Source of the DNA: Chondrilla cf. caribensis
Lineage: Eukaryota; Porifera; Demospongiae; Chondrillida; Chondrillidae
NCBI GenBank assembly: GCA_964020155.1
Contig: OZ026563.1
Location: forward strand, 818,824-882,823
Length of the DNA stretch: 64,000 bases
Direction: 5' to 3'
This document shows, one piece after another, positions 39,460 to 51,152 of this stretch. Below the pieces are notes generated by a model. The model saw only the letters and a list, made by a program, of their open reading frames with translations. It was not told the origin of the DNA and searched no databases. The stretch's first letter is position 1. Each line of letters begins with the position of its first letter. A program made the position numbers and the translations under genes.

Positions 39460-39870
39460 CCATAATTTATTGGTTGGTAAGTGAGACGATTTCTAGGTCG
39501 CGGGTTCGAATCCTCCAACGGACGGTTTTTTTCTCTGAGAAAAGCTCGCTTTCTGGTGGTCAGTTGCAACACTCTCTACAAAGAACCGTAGGGGGGGAGC
39601 TTTGGGACTCGCGACTGGTCTCCAAGCTAGAATAGTGTCTTCTACATTCGCGGAATGACCAAGTACACAATCTCTGTGGAAAGTCCCTGTATATAGCTGG
39701 CTATAGTGGGCTCGACCCAAGTGGGTGACCTTTTTCTTATATTTTCTTCTGGCTAGAATTCCATCGCAACTGCTTCGATGAACGCAATAACTTCAGCGAA
39801 GGTTTCCTAAAAGAGACACCCAAGTAATTCGAGTGTGGAGTGGCAACCCCACGAGTTTTTCACCAACGCC
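39460..39870 (+). mobile_element. Candidate tRNA-derived SINE
   Basis: The block opens with a tRNA-like head: TTGGTTGGTAAGTG in A-box position and an exact B-box GGTTCGAATCC at 39503-39513, about 35 bp apart. It continues into a non-tRNA body. Its far part (39817-39865, ACACCCAAGTAATTCGAGTG and following) has an inverted relative in ACSL intron 3. The tRNA portion cannot fold into a full tRNA by eye, so it is a derivative. The element boundaries are approximate. Confidence 0.55.
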
Positions 39871-40091
39871 ATCGCTATTCAATGCTAAACTGTGTTTGAA
39901 AAATCCACATAATGATATAAAACTCAGTGTATCAATTTTATTAATCATTTGGTCATGTGGAATGTATAATAAACATGTACCTGTGAAATTACTTCATCAA
40001 TCTAAAACACAGACTGTCGTTGAAAATGATTCATAAAATCTGCTACAGGACAATTTTGGGGCAACCTGGTAAAGGGAGTGAATGCCTGCGA

Positions 40092-42655
40092 TCACAAATT
40101 GATGACTTCTCCTGTACAACATGGACAAGGCACAAGGACGGGCTGGTCAGTTGCACCACTTTGCCTTCCTGGTAAATTCTCCAAGATTGTCCTCAGTTTC
40201 CGCCTCGATTCGTCCTCTTCCTCGAAATCTGTTCCTTCAAGGTCTTCCGTGCTGTCTTCTCTGAGCACGTGTGCCTGATTGCTCTCAGTTGTAGGTGAGT
40301 GGGGAGTGTGAACAAAATCCTCAGCAGCTGTCTGAAGCTGCTGTAGATGAGCCTACATACATACATACATAGGTACGTACATATCAGAGAGTGGGAGTGA
40401 ACATGATACACACAGTACAACCTGACATCTAGAGACAATCAGAAATTGCTTGTATGAAAGGTTAATAATTCTTAACAAGAGATTTTTGTGGTAATTGGTC
40501 ACTTATCTACGAAATTGAAGCTAAACAATCTTGACTGGATTGAGTTCCACTGTAGCTTGGGTCATAACACTGTACTCAAATACACATGTACAGTACCGTG
40601 GGATACTGTACAAAGTGCACCCCCTCCCAGTCCTGTGATGTGAGCTGGACACATTGCTATGAAGCACGCACCTCACTGACAACAAGCAGCAACCAACACA
40701 GGTGTGTGGTACAATGCACACAGTACGTACGTACGGTACGTACATAATTGTGTGAACAGCTGAAGTAATGTAGCACTCAACAGTACAGCCCATGGGTAGT
40801 ACTTCCTCAAGGGCAGCTATCCTTGAGTGCCCCAGTGTAGGGGGGGGGGGGACTGTCAGCTCACGACGGGGGGTTTCTGATATAGTGTGGTCCTCGGTCT
40901 ACATCTGAATACTCGACTAGGTGTGTTACACAACATCCCAATGCACAGTGTGGGGCTCCTAGTGTGTGTGTACAGACAGTGGGTTGATGTGGCACTGTAG
41001 GAAAGGCTTGCGGCGTATCTCAGGCCGCCAGCTACAGGACAGTGCAATGTGCTCAAATGCACAGGATACCACCCAGTACACCAGGAGGTCTGCCAGGTGA
41101 TACACCAGGGGGTCTACCAGGTGATACACTAGGGGGTATACCAGGCGATACACTAGGGGGCCTACCAGGTGATACACTAGGGGGTCTACCAGGTGATACA
41201 CCAGGGGATCTACCAGGCGATACACTAGGGGGTATACCAGGTGATAAACTAGGGGCCTACCAGGTGATACACTAGGGGGCCTACCAGGTGATACACTAGG
41301 GGGTCTACCAGGTTATACACTAGGGGGCCTACCAGGTGATACACTAGGGGGCCTACCAGGTGATACACTAGGGGGCCTACCAGGTTATACACTAGGGGGC
41401 CTACCAGGTGATACACCATGCAGGTGGTCTACCAGGTGGTCCGAGGTTGTACACCAGGTAACACCACACCCCCACACCCAAGGATTCGACTTCACCTTCA
41501 GTGCTTCTTTCTCCTGAAGAAGTTTTGAGATAAAGGCGTCCTTCTCCATAAATTTCTCTTTCAGATCTCTCCTCCGCTTGTGGTACAGGTCGATGTATTC
41601 GGCTATAGTGGAATTCTCCCCCTCCAGCTGGATGGTGATGTGCTCGTACTCCTGCAGTTTGTCCGTCAGGTCTGCATTCTGTGAAATGACCTTGGTGAAC
41701 CTTTCCTGTACACCAGTGAGAAGGGAAGATACATACGTGTTCACATCGTGCAACTGTTGGGAGTAAGGACATCGTGTGATCGTCACACGACAAACTCACT
41801 AACCTGCAAGGAACTAAAGTTGGTCAGTAGCTCCTGGTACATTGTCTGGATCATGTAATTGTCACTGGTTTCCCCTGTAGTCTCTTGTACAGGGGCTGAT
41901 ATAGACTGAAGCTGTTGAGTTAAAGAGTCCTTCTCAGAGGAGAGCTGCATTAGCTGGTGACCTAGGTCCTCCCTCTCAGCAAGAGCAGCTTGAAGTTGCA
42001 TTGCAAGGGAGTTCCTCTCCATTTCCAAGGTTTTCATGGTCTGTTTCACTATATCCTCATCTTCAGTAGACTGACCATCAGTTGTCTCCTGTACTACAAG
42101 TATCTCGTCCCCTTTGACCAATCCGTTACCTTCTGCTTCATGCCTCTCTTCTTTCTCTCTACCATCTCCTTCCAGCCGTCTCTTCTCCAGTTCCTGTCGG
42201 AGAGCTTCAAGCTGGCAGTTCAGAGAAACCATCTGCGTGTTCTGTTCATTGACAAGTTCTTGAAGCTTTCTCTTCCCAAAGTGTTCCGTTTCGAGGTCAC
42301 TGGCATACTCCATGTTTTTGTGACTCTAACAGCATAAATATGTGAAGAAACACCATCAACTGAGAGTTAAACTCCAGCTCTCAAGCATGTACATAATTTA
42401 CAGTCACAAATATCCCAAGAGTTCTAGCAAGGGAGATTATTTCAAACACACACAACAAGATGTACCATTTTCACAAACTCCTCTTGTAGTTCTGACAACT
42501 GGGCCTTGAGCTCCTTGTTCTGCAGTACAGACCTGTGCATGTATTGACAGAGAGGAAGGTACAGGGTACAAGGGTCAAGATGAGTACTACACATGAGTCA
42601 GATGCTGATTGGCGTCACACTTACAAATTTACACAGAAATCCCATAATAGTCCTT

Positions 42656-42713
<58 letters not shown>

Positions 42714-42835
42714 GCTGAGGGCCTCCTTGTCTTGTTGTATTGTGTCCAGCAGAGCCGTTTGGTCAACTGTGTCATTACTGAGACGTTGGATTCTATCTTC
42801 CAACGCTTCAATTTGAGACTGCTGCTGAGCTATAG

Positions 42836-42883
<48 letters not shown>

Positions 42884-45293
42884 ACAAGAAAACAGTATGT
42901 ATCACATGTGTGTACATTCACAGGGTGTTCTAGAGCCAAATCCCTATCACCACACACAACATGTATGAAAGTGGACAGCACTCACTGGCTGAGGTCAAGA
43001 TTGGCTGCTAGCTGTTGTTGTAATTGTCCACTAAATTGTAACTTTTCCTCCTCTACGTCTTTGACTTTTACCTGTAAGTCCTCCAATACTGCACTGTGAT
43101 CTAAAGACAACTTCTCTACCGAGGAAACTGTGAATAGAAGGACAAGAGTGGGGAGTTACCAAGGACTAGAGTGGGGAGTTACCAAGGACTATAGTGGGGA
43201 GTTACCAAGGAATAGGGTGGGGGTTACCAAGGAATAGGGTGGGGGGTTACCAAGGACTAGAGTGGGGAGTTACCAAGGACTATAGTGGGGAGTTACCAAG
43301 GAATAGGGTGGGGGTTACCAAGGACTAGAGTGGGGAGTTACCAAGGACTAGAGTGGGGAGTTACCAAGGACTAGAGTGGGGAGTTACCAAGGAATAGGGT
43401 GGGGGTTACCAAGGAATAGGGTGGGGGGTTACCAAGGACTAGAGTGGGGAGTTACCAAGGACTAGAGTGGGGAGTTACCAAGGAATAGGGTGGGGGTTAC
43501 CAAGGAATAGGGTGGGGGGTTACCAAGGACTAGAGTGGGGAGTTACCAAGGACTAGAGTGGGGAGTTACCAAGGACTAAAGTGGGGAGTTACCAAGGACT
43601 AGAGTGGGGAGTTACCAAGGAATAGGGTGAAGGTTACCAAGGTATAGGGTGGGGGTTACCAAGGAATAGGGTGGGGTTACCAAGGTATAGGGTGGGGGTT
43701 ACCAAGGAATAGGGTGGGGGTTACCAAGGTATAGGGTGGGGGTTACCAAGGTATAGGGTGGGGTTACCAAGGAATAGGGTGGGGTTACCAAGGGATAGGG
43801 TGGGGGTTACCAAGGTATAGGGTGGGGGTTACCAAGGTATAGGGTGGGGGGTTGCCATGGATAAGGGTTGGGAGTTACCTAGTACACACAACACCTACCT
43901 ACCTACGTACCTTGGCAGTAGTGAACCCCAATCACAATGAGACACACACATCACATAAGTGTCACATATACGCATACATACCTTTGTCAGCGTGAGCTGC
44001 ACTGAGAAGTGACTCCAGTTCCTCAATCCTCTTGCTCCTTTCTTCGTTCTCAGCATTGGCTTCAACTATCTACACAGAGTGAAATCTCCCATACATCCCA
44101 ACCATACATAACGCATTTCACCTCATCCAGCTCACTGATGATTCTAGATCACACCTCTGTCGCTCCTGCTGCTCCTTGAGGGCTGCCACCTGCTCAACAA
44201 GGTCCTTCTTGTCTGCAGACAGTTGCTGCACTGCCACGTTCAACTGCATGGAAAGAAGTGCCTATAAATAATGTCAGATTATCAAACATTTGTTAAATAT
44301 ACAGTCAGATAATCAAGGCTTCAACATTTGCATCACATATGTAATAACAAAAGTCTTACTGTGCAGAATGATGGATTATCAAGGATTTATCATACACAGA
44401 CTATGACTAATGATATGGAGTGTCAGACTAACAAGACACTCACCTTATCACACTCCTCCTTCCACTTTTGCACTTCAACGGACGCCCCCTCTCTACTGCT
44501 GTCCACACTGCCGACAACACCCTTCTGCCTCAACTCCACCTCCAGCTGAGTGCAGCGTCGCTGAACCTGTTGGTGCTCCAGCTGTTGTGCCCGTAGCTTA
44601 CTAATCAGCTCTTCCCTCTGCTGGTCAGCATCATCTGCTGATGACCTAGGAACGTGTGATGGTGCTCAGAATTGGAGTAAAATGCCAATGACAACACTAA
44701 GCTACCATTCACGGTTTACAGTGATATTGCAGTTTGGAAGAAACTAGGCCAAAAACTGGTGTGTAGTCGGCAATGTGTACATAATCTGACCACGAGTTAA
44801 AAACAACACAAGCAAGCAATTAAGAGGAGCTAGTAGACAAAACTAATGATTGACATATCAGGTATGGTCAAGTACAGACAACTTATTATGAGATGGAGAC
44901 CTACTATTGCACAATCGCAGAGGGAAATTACTCAATCAAAGCAAATAAATTTGATGATTCAGGTGTAAAGGAGGACCATTGTCTCCCTTCTAGTGAGCTA
45001 ACCGAAGTAAGGTTGCTTCGCTCAGCAGTTGACTGTTCTGTACTGTCAGCTGGCGTACTTCTCTCTCAATCTGGGTCACCTTCTCCTCCAAAGCCTCTTT
45101 CTCCCTCTCAAGCTCACCCTGGCGATTCCTAGCTGACTGCAGGTAGAGTTGACAGGAAGCACGTGCCTCTGGGGAGGCAGGGGGTGGGGGAGGAGTAGAG
45201 AAGAATAAAGAACATATAATCATATTCATAGACACATTCATGTGCACAGTAGACAGTGCAGGTTTATCAGGGACCAACCTACATATTATGTAG

Positions 45294-45347
<54 letters not shown>

Positions 45348-47318
45348 ATACACACGTGCACTATGTAGATATACTGATTCCCACGCAATGTACATACTGT
45401 CCTTTTCAACCATCCAACCATCCTGTTCAAGCTACAAGACTGTACTCACCTTTGCTCTCATTCAATTGACTGGACAAGTCAGAGATCTCCTTCTGAAGTG
45501 AGCTCTTCTCTGAAACCAGAATATCAACTGTCTGGGCATGAGCCTGACAAAGTATAGAGATGAAATCAACAACAGTGTTGTTAATAGTAGTATACTACAA
45601 TAAGTGGCTAGTATACTACAATAAGCGGCTAGTATACTACAATAAGCGGCTAGTATACTACAATAAGTGGTTAGTATACTAGAGTTAAAGAATTGCATAC
45701 TGAGACAACATTTGGAAGGAATATTCGATAAATGGCTAGTATACTGAAGTGACAAACTAGCTCATTAGCTCAAACAGGCTGTTTAGTATATACATACGAG
45801 GGACACCTATAGAGAGGAGGTAGGCACACAACGTACATGGAGAGGAGGCAGGCACACAACGTACATGGAGAGGAGGCAGGCACACAAGGTACATGGAGAG
45901 GAGGCAGGCACACAACGTACATGGAGAGGAGGCAGGCACACAATGTACATGGAGAGGAGGCAGGCACACAACGTACATGGAGAGGAGGCAGGCACACAAG
46001 GTACATGGAGAGGAGGCAGGCACACAACGTACATGGAGAGGAGGCAGGCACACAATGTATATGGAGAGGAGGCAGGCACACAACGTACATGGAGAGGAGG
46101 CAGGCACACAACGTACATGGAGAGGAGGCAGGCACACAAGGTACATGGAGAGGAGGCAGGCACACAACGTACATGGAGAGGAGGCAGGCACACAATGTAT
46201 ATGGAGAGGAGGCAGGCACACAACGTACATGGAGAGGAGGCAGGCACACAACGTACATGGAGAGGAGGCAGGCACACAACGTATATGGAGAGGAGGCAGG
46301 CACAACGTACATGGAGAGGAGGCAGGCATACAATGTATATGGAGCTAGAGGAGGTAGGCACACAACGTATATGGAGCTAGAGGAGGCAGGCACATACAAC
46401 ACACCTGGGCATGATCACTTGCATACCTTGATCTGCTCCTCCAAGAATTCCCTCCCTCCATCATCATTATCCTGTTGACTGTTTTGAGACCTATTCCAAT
46501 AATGACAAATGACAGGATTGCAGTAAGCACACATATCCAGGTCCATTATACAGACAACCCACCCTGGGAAGGGATTCAGTGACACCATACCCACTGGTCC
46601 TAGTGTTGGTCTAAAGTTCAATATCGCAGATTGAGTACATTTGACTACAAAGTACCCCCGAGTATTCCTAAATACCCTCAAGTACCCCTGAGTATCCCCA
46701 AGTCCTTTTGAGTACCCCCAAAGTACCCATGAGCAATGCCAATGGTCCTTATAAAGGATCTAATCTGATATGCATGTAATATTAATTGTGTGCTGAATTG
46801 ACATGTTGTGATGAACAGAATCATTGCCTTGTCTTGAGGGAGTGCTCGTGCCACTAGCATTAAAGGTATTCACAATACGCATCTCCTGAAAGGGTTAACT
46901 CACATTTCAAGCTCTGCTTCGTCCGGTGGTGTCACGTCTGACGTTTCATGTATCTTCTGTTTACCAGGAGACTTCCTGGCAGCCATTTTCTCCCTGAATT
47001 TCTTCAACTGTTAGCAGAAGGAAATGTTGATAAAAACAATTGAAGACTTCATTAGTCTGTATACATCGACCATATTTCAATCAAGTACACTTTCAAGGCC
47101 TTGCAATGCAGACAGACACACAAAACAAAGTTCAAACATTGATATTTTAGGGTAGTCCACCACTCCTTCGCAAGCGGTAAAAGTGGTGTAGTTTCGACCA
47201 CAGCAGAAAAAACAGCAGTATAACATAAGTATCCACTTCTAAAGCTATTAACAGAGCAGTACTACAAAGATATAGGTACCTTTTTGCGCGAGTGTGCAAG
47301 TTTATCATGTTTGTCCAT
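40092..47318 (-). CDS. GOLGA2: GM130/golgin subfamily A member 2
   Basis: cis-Golgi tether that binds p115 and GRASP65. Fourteen exons: 47318-47280, 47007-46904, 46490-46427, 45543-45450, 45168-45003, 44645-44444, 44261-44136, 44069-43982, 43127-42986, 42837-42712, 42532-42466, 42325-41804, 41753-41496, 40352-40092; 752 aa (human about 1000). The basic N-terminus (DKLAHSRKKLKKFREKMAAR) matches the p115/importin-binding end KLAAAKKKLREYQQ. AQTVDILVSEKSSLQKE matches IQTIGILVSEKAELQ. The region GENSTIAEYIDLYHKRRRDL then KEKFMEKDAFISKLLQEKE matches the GM130 block TIGEYIALYQSQR...REKEEYI. The C-terminus ends CPCCTGEVINL, a likely PDZ-type ligand. Long minisatellites fill introns 3, 8 and 13. Confidence 0.9.
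41070..41425. repeat. 24-bp minisatellite (CTACCAGGTGATACACTAGG)
   Basis: About 14 copies, TACCAGGTGATACACTAGGG followed by GGCC or GGTC, in the last GOLGA2 intron. Confidence 0.95.
42660..42711. repeat. (CA)26 at the GOLGA2 exon 10 donor
   Basis: UG in the transcript, starting at the 5' splice site itself (exon end 42712). Confidence 0.97.
42840..42883. repeat. (TG)n at the GOLGA2 exon 10 acceptor
   Basis: CA in the transcript, running straight into the CAG acceptor of exon 10 (exon start 42837). Confidence 0.97.
43138..43878. repeat. 23-bp G-rich minisatellite in GOLGA2 intron 8
   Basis: Over 30 copies of two alternating variants, GGACTAGAGTGGGGAGTTACC and GGAATAGGGTGGGGGTTACC (each followed by AA). 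The regular runs of three to six G on the plus strand fit G-quadruplex-forming DNA. Confidence 0.95.
45297..45344. repeat. (TG)n microsatellite
   Basis: Between GOLGA2 exons 4 and 5; CA in the transcript. Confidence 0.95.
45590..45745. repeat. Short minisatellite (GTATACTACAATAAGCGGCTA)
   Basis: Four to five copies of a 21-bp unit in GOLGA2 intron 3. Confidence 0.88.
45815..46395. repeat. 28-bp minisatellite in GOLGA2 intron 3
   Basis: About 20 copies built on GGAGAGGAGGCAGGCACACA followed by ACGTACAT. The unit length is not a multiple of three and lacks stops, so all three frames stay open on both strands; this is not a gene. Confidence 0.96.
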
Positions 47319-47393
47319 TCTCTTCGTTGTCCTGTGCACCGAAACGGTTGGTCTCGCTTTTCCTACTCGTTTGTGATTGTGCAACATAAGAAA
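47319..47393. promoter_or_regulatory. 75-bp divergent start interval (GOLGA2 / EF-hand gene)
   Basis: The two start codons are 75 bp apart on opposite strands, so promoters and leaders must overlap or lie within the partner's transcribed region. Confidence 0.5.
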
Positions 47394-47640
47394 ATGGCTG
47401 AAATGGTACAATTTGGTGGCGTCGAAGAAACACAATATCAGCCTGTTCAAGATGAAGAAGAAGTAGAAGAAGAGAAAATTCGTGTCGGTATAGATGAAAA
47501 GGAATTGAAGGATCTCTTCAAATCCTTCAGTGACAATGGTGATGATACAGGAACAGTTGAACTGGGTAATCTAGAGTTCATCTTCAGATGTCTAGGATAC
47601 AGCGATTCTGAGGCCAGAGATATGTTTGGAAAGTTTAAAG

Positions 47641-47703
<63 letters not shown>

Positions 47704-48485
47704 TGTGTGTCTGTGTGTCTGTGTGTGTTACAAGAAGTCACAACTAATGTTTTCCTCCATATACTCTAGTTGACCACAGAAAAGCAATCCTGACATGGTC
47801 AGACTTTAAGAAGTCGATAAAACCAAATCTTACTGAATGGCCAGCACACAGAGATGTGAAAGAAGCTTTCTGTGTGTTTGATCAAGAAGGAATAAACTAC
47901 ATTCATGCCAACCAGTTGAAGAGGTTCATGCAGGCAGCATTGGGGAACACCAACCTGGACGATAAAAGTAGGTGGAGAGTTGTATGACTAGCAGTGTTAC
48001 ACGGGCTCCAAAAATGTTCAGTTCATAATGTATTGCTTTGTTTTCTGCTGCATTTTGCAACATGTACCTCACTCCCTTGCTTGTAGTGGACCAGTTGATT
48101 TGTGAGGCCTGTGAACCGGATGGGGATGGACTCATCGATTATAACGGTAACATCTTTTGTGTGTGTGTGTCTGCGTGTTGGTCAATATCCTAAATCTCAC
48201 ATGATAATTGTATGTTGTGAATATTGTGATTATCATACCATAGACCCTAGATACCATACCGTAATTGACTGTGTCAAATATCACAAATAATGCAATAGTT
48301 GAATAATTAATCAAGACTGTGTGTGTGTGTGCAACTGGTGTTGTGTATGCTAACAGTATTCTTGAAATGTCTTTACGTGTCTCTCTCCTGCTTACTATTA
48401 ACTTGTTCCTGTCCCACTTTTTGCAGTATTCGTGGATTACATAAAAAGTGAATACGAAAAAATACATCCAAATGACGATAAATGA
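47394..48485 (+). CDS. Calmodulin-like EF-hand protein with degenerate loops
   Basis: Four exons: 47394-47640, 47770-47967, 48087-48146, 48427-48485; 187 aa. The acidic N-terminus (QDEEEVEEEK) is followed by four EF-hand-like helix-loop-helix units: DLFKSFSDNGDDTGTVELGN, a second around WSDFKKSIKP, a third at AFCVFDQEGINYIHANQLKR, and a fourth with loop EPDGDGLIDYNV. None has a fully canonical loop: the fourth keeps D3, D5, G6, I8 and D9 but has V instead of E at position 12. It is therefore a calmodulin/centrin/troponin-C superfamily member that may bind calcium weakly or not at all. I do not recognise an exact orthologue. The first donor sits in a GT repeat. Confidence 0.8.
47645..47702. 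repeat. (TG)n microsatellite at the EF-hand gene exon 1 donor
   Basis: The donor reads GTGAGTGTGTG and flows straight into the repeat. Confidence 0.95.
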
Positions 48486-48575
48486 ACCTTTCAGAATTTT
48501 TGTACATATGATTTAATCACCACTTTCACAAACAATGATTTCACATTCTAATTGTATACCAGTAGCACTGTTGTT

Positions 48576-51152
48576 TTATTGTTGTTTCGGTTGGATTGCT
48601 TTGCCGGCTCGTCTACGCAGAACCCAGTCCAAAACTGAGGGACAGAAGAAGTTCAGCCATATTGCTATTCTCGATGATAGACTAGCAATAATCAAATCCC
48701 TGTCTCCGTAGATAACAGTATTGAGTATTACCATGGCAACTGATTCTGGGGACATTCCCTTAGCTGTAGTTTCATCCAAGACTGTAAAAGACAGAACAAA
48801 AGGAGAGTGATAGTTTGTGAAGTTGTAACCACGAATATACAATAAACTCCTTGGCTTGCAAACAGATACCCGAACACAACAACATACAAATATTATAGAT
48901 ATAATACTCAAGCACACATGTAAAGTGGCCAGAACCTATTAAAATGCACTCAAGAAGAAGGACATGCATAGACAATTAGTATAATTACCTCTCCACATGA
49001 AACATTTGAGCTACCAATATGAGCTTTCCTAAAATGGTAATACACTAACAGTGAACAGTTAATTGGCCACTGTCTGATCAACAAACCCTTTAATCCAGCA
49101 CAAATTCCCAATACCAATATAATCTGCAAACAGTAATGAATATCGAGTTAATCTGCCAATCTACCATATTCTTCAAAACTGAATTGTAGCAGATTAATAA
49201 CAATTCACTGCACGTATTACAATATCAAGGGTTGACAACCCTCAAAAGTGGGCAAATATGTCTGCTATTGAAGGGGCTCCACTGTAGACTGGTACCTAAG
49301 CATACACACGTAGGTATACCTACCTCCATGAGCTGTGCCGTCACCTTGTAGTGCATTCCGTGAGAGATTAGTTTGAATATATCCCGGACTGATTACAGAG
49401 ACCTGGATACCGTAAGGTGATACTTCATTCCGGAGAGCATCGTAATATCCCTGGACACTATGCTTGGATGCTGAATCTGATAGAGGGAAAGGGGGAAGGT
49501 ACCACACATGTATAGATGAAGTGTGCACATGCATGTTCACGGATGCACAACATGCATACACATGTATACACTTAAACTAACACAAACACACACATGCACA
49601 CACACAAACTCACACACACACGCACGCGCACACTCACATGAAGTACGCAGTGGTATACCAACCTTCCCTTGTACACTAGAGATGGTAACAATATGTCCAG
49701 TCCTCTCTCTCATCATGGATGGAAGCAATGCTGTACATTCGAGAACACACAATGATCAAACTAGAGGACTGGCAAGTGAGGAGAGTGAAAATTATTTTGG
49801 AATTTCCACAAGTCACCTGATACCTACATGCTGATACACTAAATGATGCAATTGCTTTGTTACGTTAATGACCACAAGTGTCGCATGAACCAGTCAAAAC
49901 CAGTCACGACTAATAGCCTGTAATCACAATGGGCAGTAAAAGAGTGAGAGACTGAAGATGCTCACCAAAGGATTAGAGATGCCTGGCAAAAATGGTTTGA
50001 TTACTCCATTCATAGCCCACCATTCTACGCAGTCAAAAGTGGGGAGACAAGATGTGTGTTTGGTGTCTCCTGAATAATGACCACTTGTTAAAGGGACAAC
50101 TTCATTAATTTTTATCACCGATAGTTGAAGCTAACGTTGAAAGGTGGGTCTAACATACCAGACAGCATGGAATCATCATGGCTGTCAACATATAGATAGC
50201 ATGTGGGTAGAATTACAAACATGGTACTCTAATGGGCTCACCTTTGGTCAGTGCGACTGGTCCAAAAAAGTTAACTTCCATGACGTACCTCTCCACTTCC
50301 ATGGTTGTGTCCAGGGCCAAACTGCGAGAGCTGACCCCAGCGTTATTGATCAACACGTCAACCTTGTCGTAACAATCCAAGGCATCCTTCACTCCTTTCT
50401 CTACGGATTCAGGCTGACTAAGGTCCATCTTGACAATGTGTGGTTGGAAGAGGGCACCGTCCTCATCTTCCTTCAGGTGAGATTGTAATGCCTTCAACTG
50501 TTCAATATTACGGCTACAGAGGATTAGTCTAGCTCCAGCCTTGTAGAACACACGTGCACAGGCTGTAACAGTGAACATATACCTTATACTGCGTGCACAC
50601 ATTGTGTGTATGTGTGCATGCATGCGTGTCTGTACACAGATTTGTGTTAGTACGTAAATGTGTTTGTGAGTGAGAAGATGTGTGTCTTCCTTGTTTAACA
50701 TGTCACAAGAAAACCTTTTGACTTTACTGAAGAGAATGTACTGGGAACCACAATACCAAAATGAAACACTAATCTAGTTATGGGACTAAAATATCAAAAT
50801 ATTGATAAAAATAATAGCTTTCAATCAGATACCTCCATAGGTATTACAGGACCTGCACTAATTTAACCATAGATATATCATAAAATATACGCATAAATAC
50901 GATAAATGCACTTTTGATGCAACCAAAACATGATCATAGACCAGATGTACCTTCTCCTAGTCCCGAAGTACAGCCAGTAATTAGTACAATTCTTCCTTGA
51001 ACGGCCAGTTTCCTTCGCCTTCGGGTCTTCCACCATGTAAACGCCAATATAGCTGCTACCAGTGGTACTAAAAGAGCTACTAGTCTTCTCCGACTGGTCA
51101 AATCCCAGTTTCGAGGATCCATTATAAATAGAATCCAATCAATCGCATACAT
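48576..51152 (-). CDS. DHRS7B: DHRS7B-like short-chain dehydrogenase/reductase
   Basis: Classical SDR of the DHRS7 group (ER/peroxisomal membrane, ether-lipid linked in mammals). Five exons: 51152-50951, 50562-50242, 49730-49638, 49476-49324, 48781-48576; 324 aa against 325 in human. An N-terminal membrane anchor ([15 protein letters not shown]) precedes the cofactor motif T59-G-C-T-S-G-L-G66. NNAG follows, then the catalytic S193 (TISSVQG) and Y206-S-A-S-K210, then [10 protein letters not shown]. Everything needed for activity looks intact. An alternative start ATG is at 51122. Its intron 2 contains an antisense relic of a MATH domain, and part of its exon 2 was copied to 55308-55490. Confidence 0.94.
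49826..50090 (+). pseudogene. MATH-domain relic inside DHRS7B intron 2
   Basis: On the strand opposite DHRS7B, 49975-50070 reads [20 protein letters not shown] followed by [14 protein letters not shown] and a stop. It lines up with RIREAKSGRVGSIYSPPFYT of the TRAF MATH domains in this window. No other TRAF exon is recognisable, so this is debris of an older third copy or a gene fragment. Confidence 0.65.

Noticed and set aside
39470..39520. A functional tRNA gene
   Set aside because: The B-box is good but I could not close an acceptor stem or anticodon arm by eye; it is treated as a SINE head.
40840..40852. Ten-G run as a regulatory site
   Set aside because: An isolated homopolymer in an intron; it could be a sequencing length error and nothing else supports a function.
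43138..43878. CRISPR-like regular array
   Set aside because: Units are contiguous with no unique spacers, and the genome is an animal's; it is a minisatellite. The same applies to the arrays near 41 kb and 46 kb.
44118..44150. An 11-bp intron in GOLGA2 exon 7
   Set aside because: Too short to splice. Using the GTGAGC donor at 44135 gives a normal exon of 126 nt in phase.
45807..46478. Open frames up to 213 codons on both strands
   Set aside because: They arise from a 28-bp tandem repeat without stops; the peptide repeats with a 28-residue period and sits in GOLGA2 intron 3.
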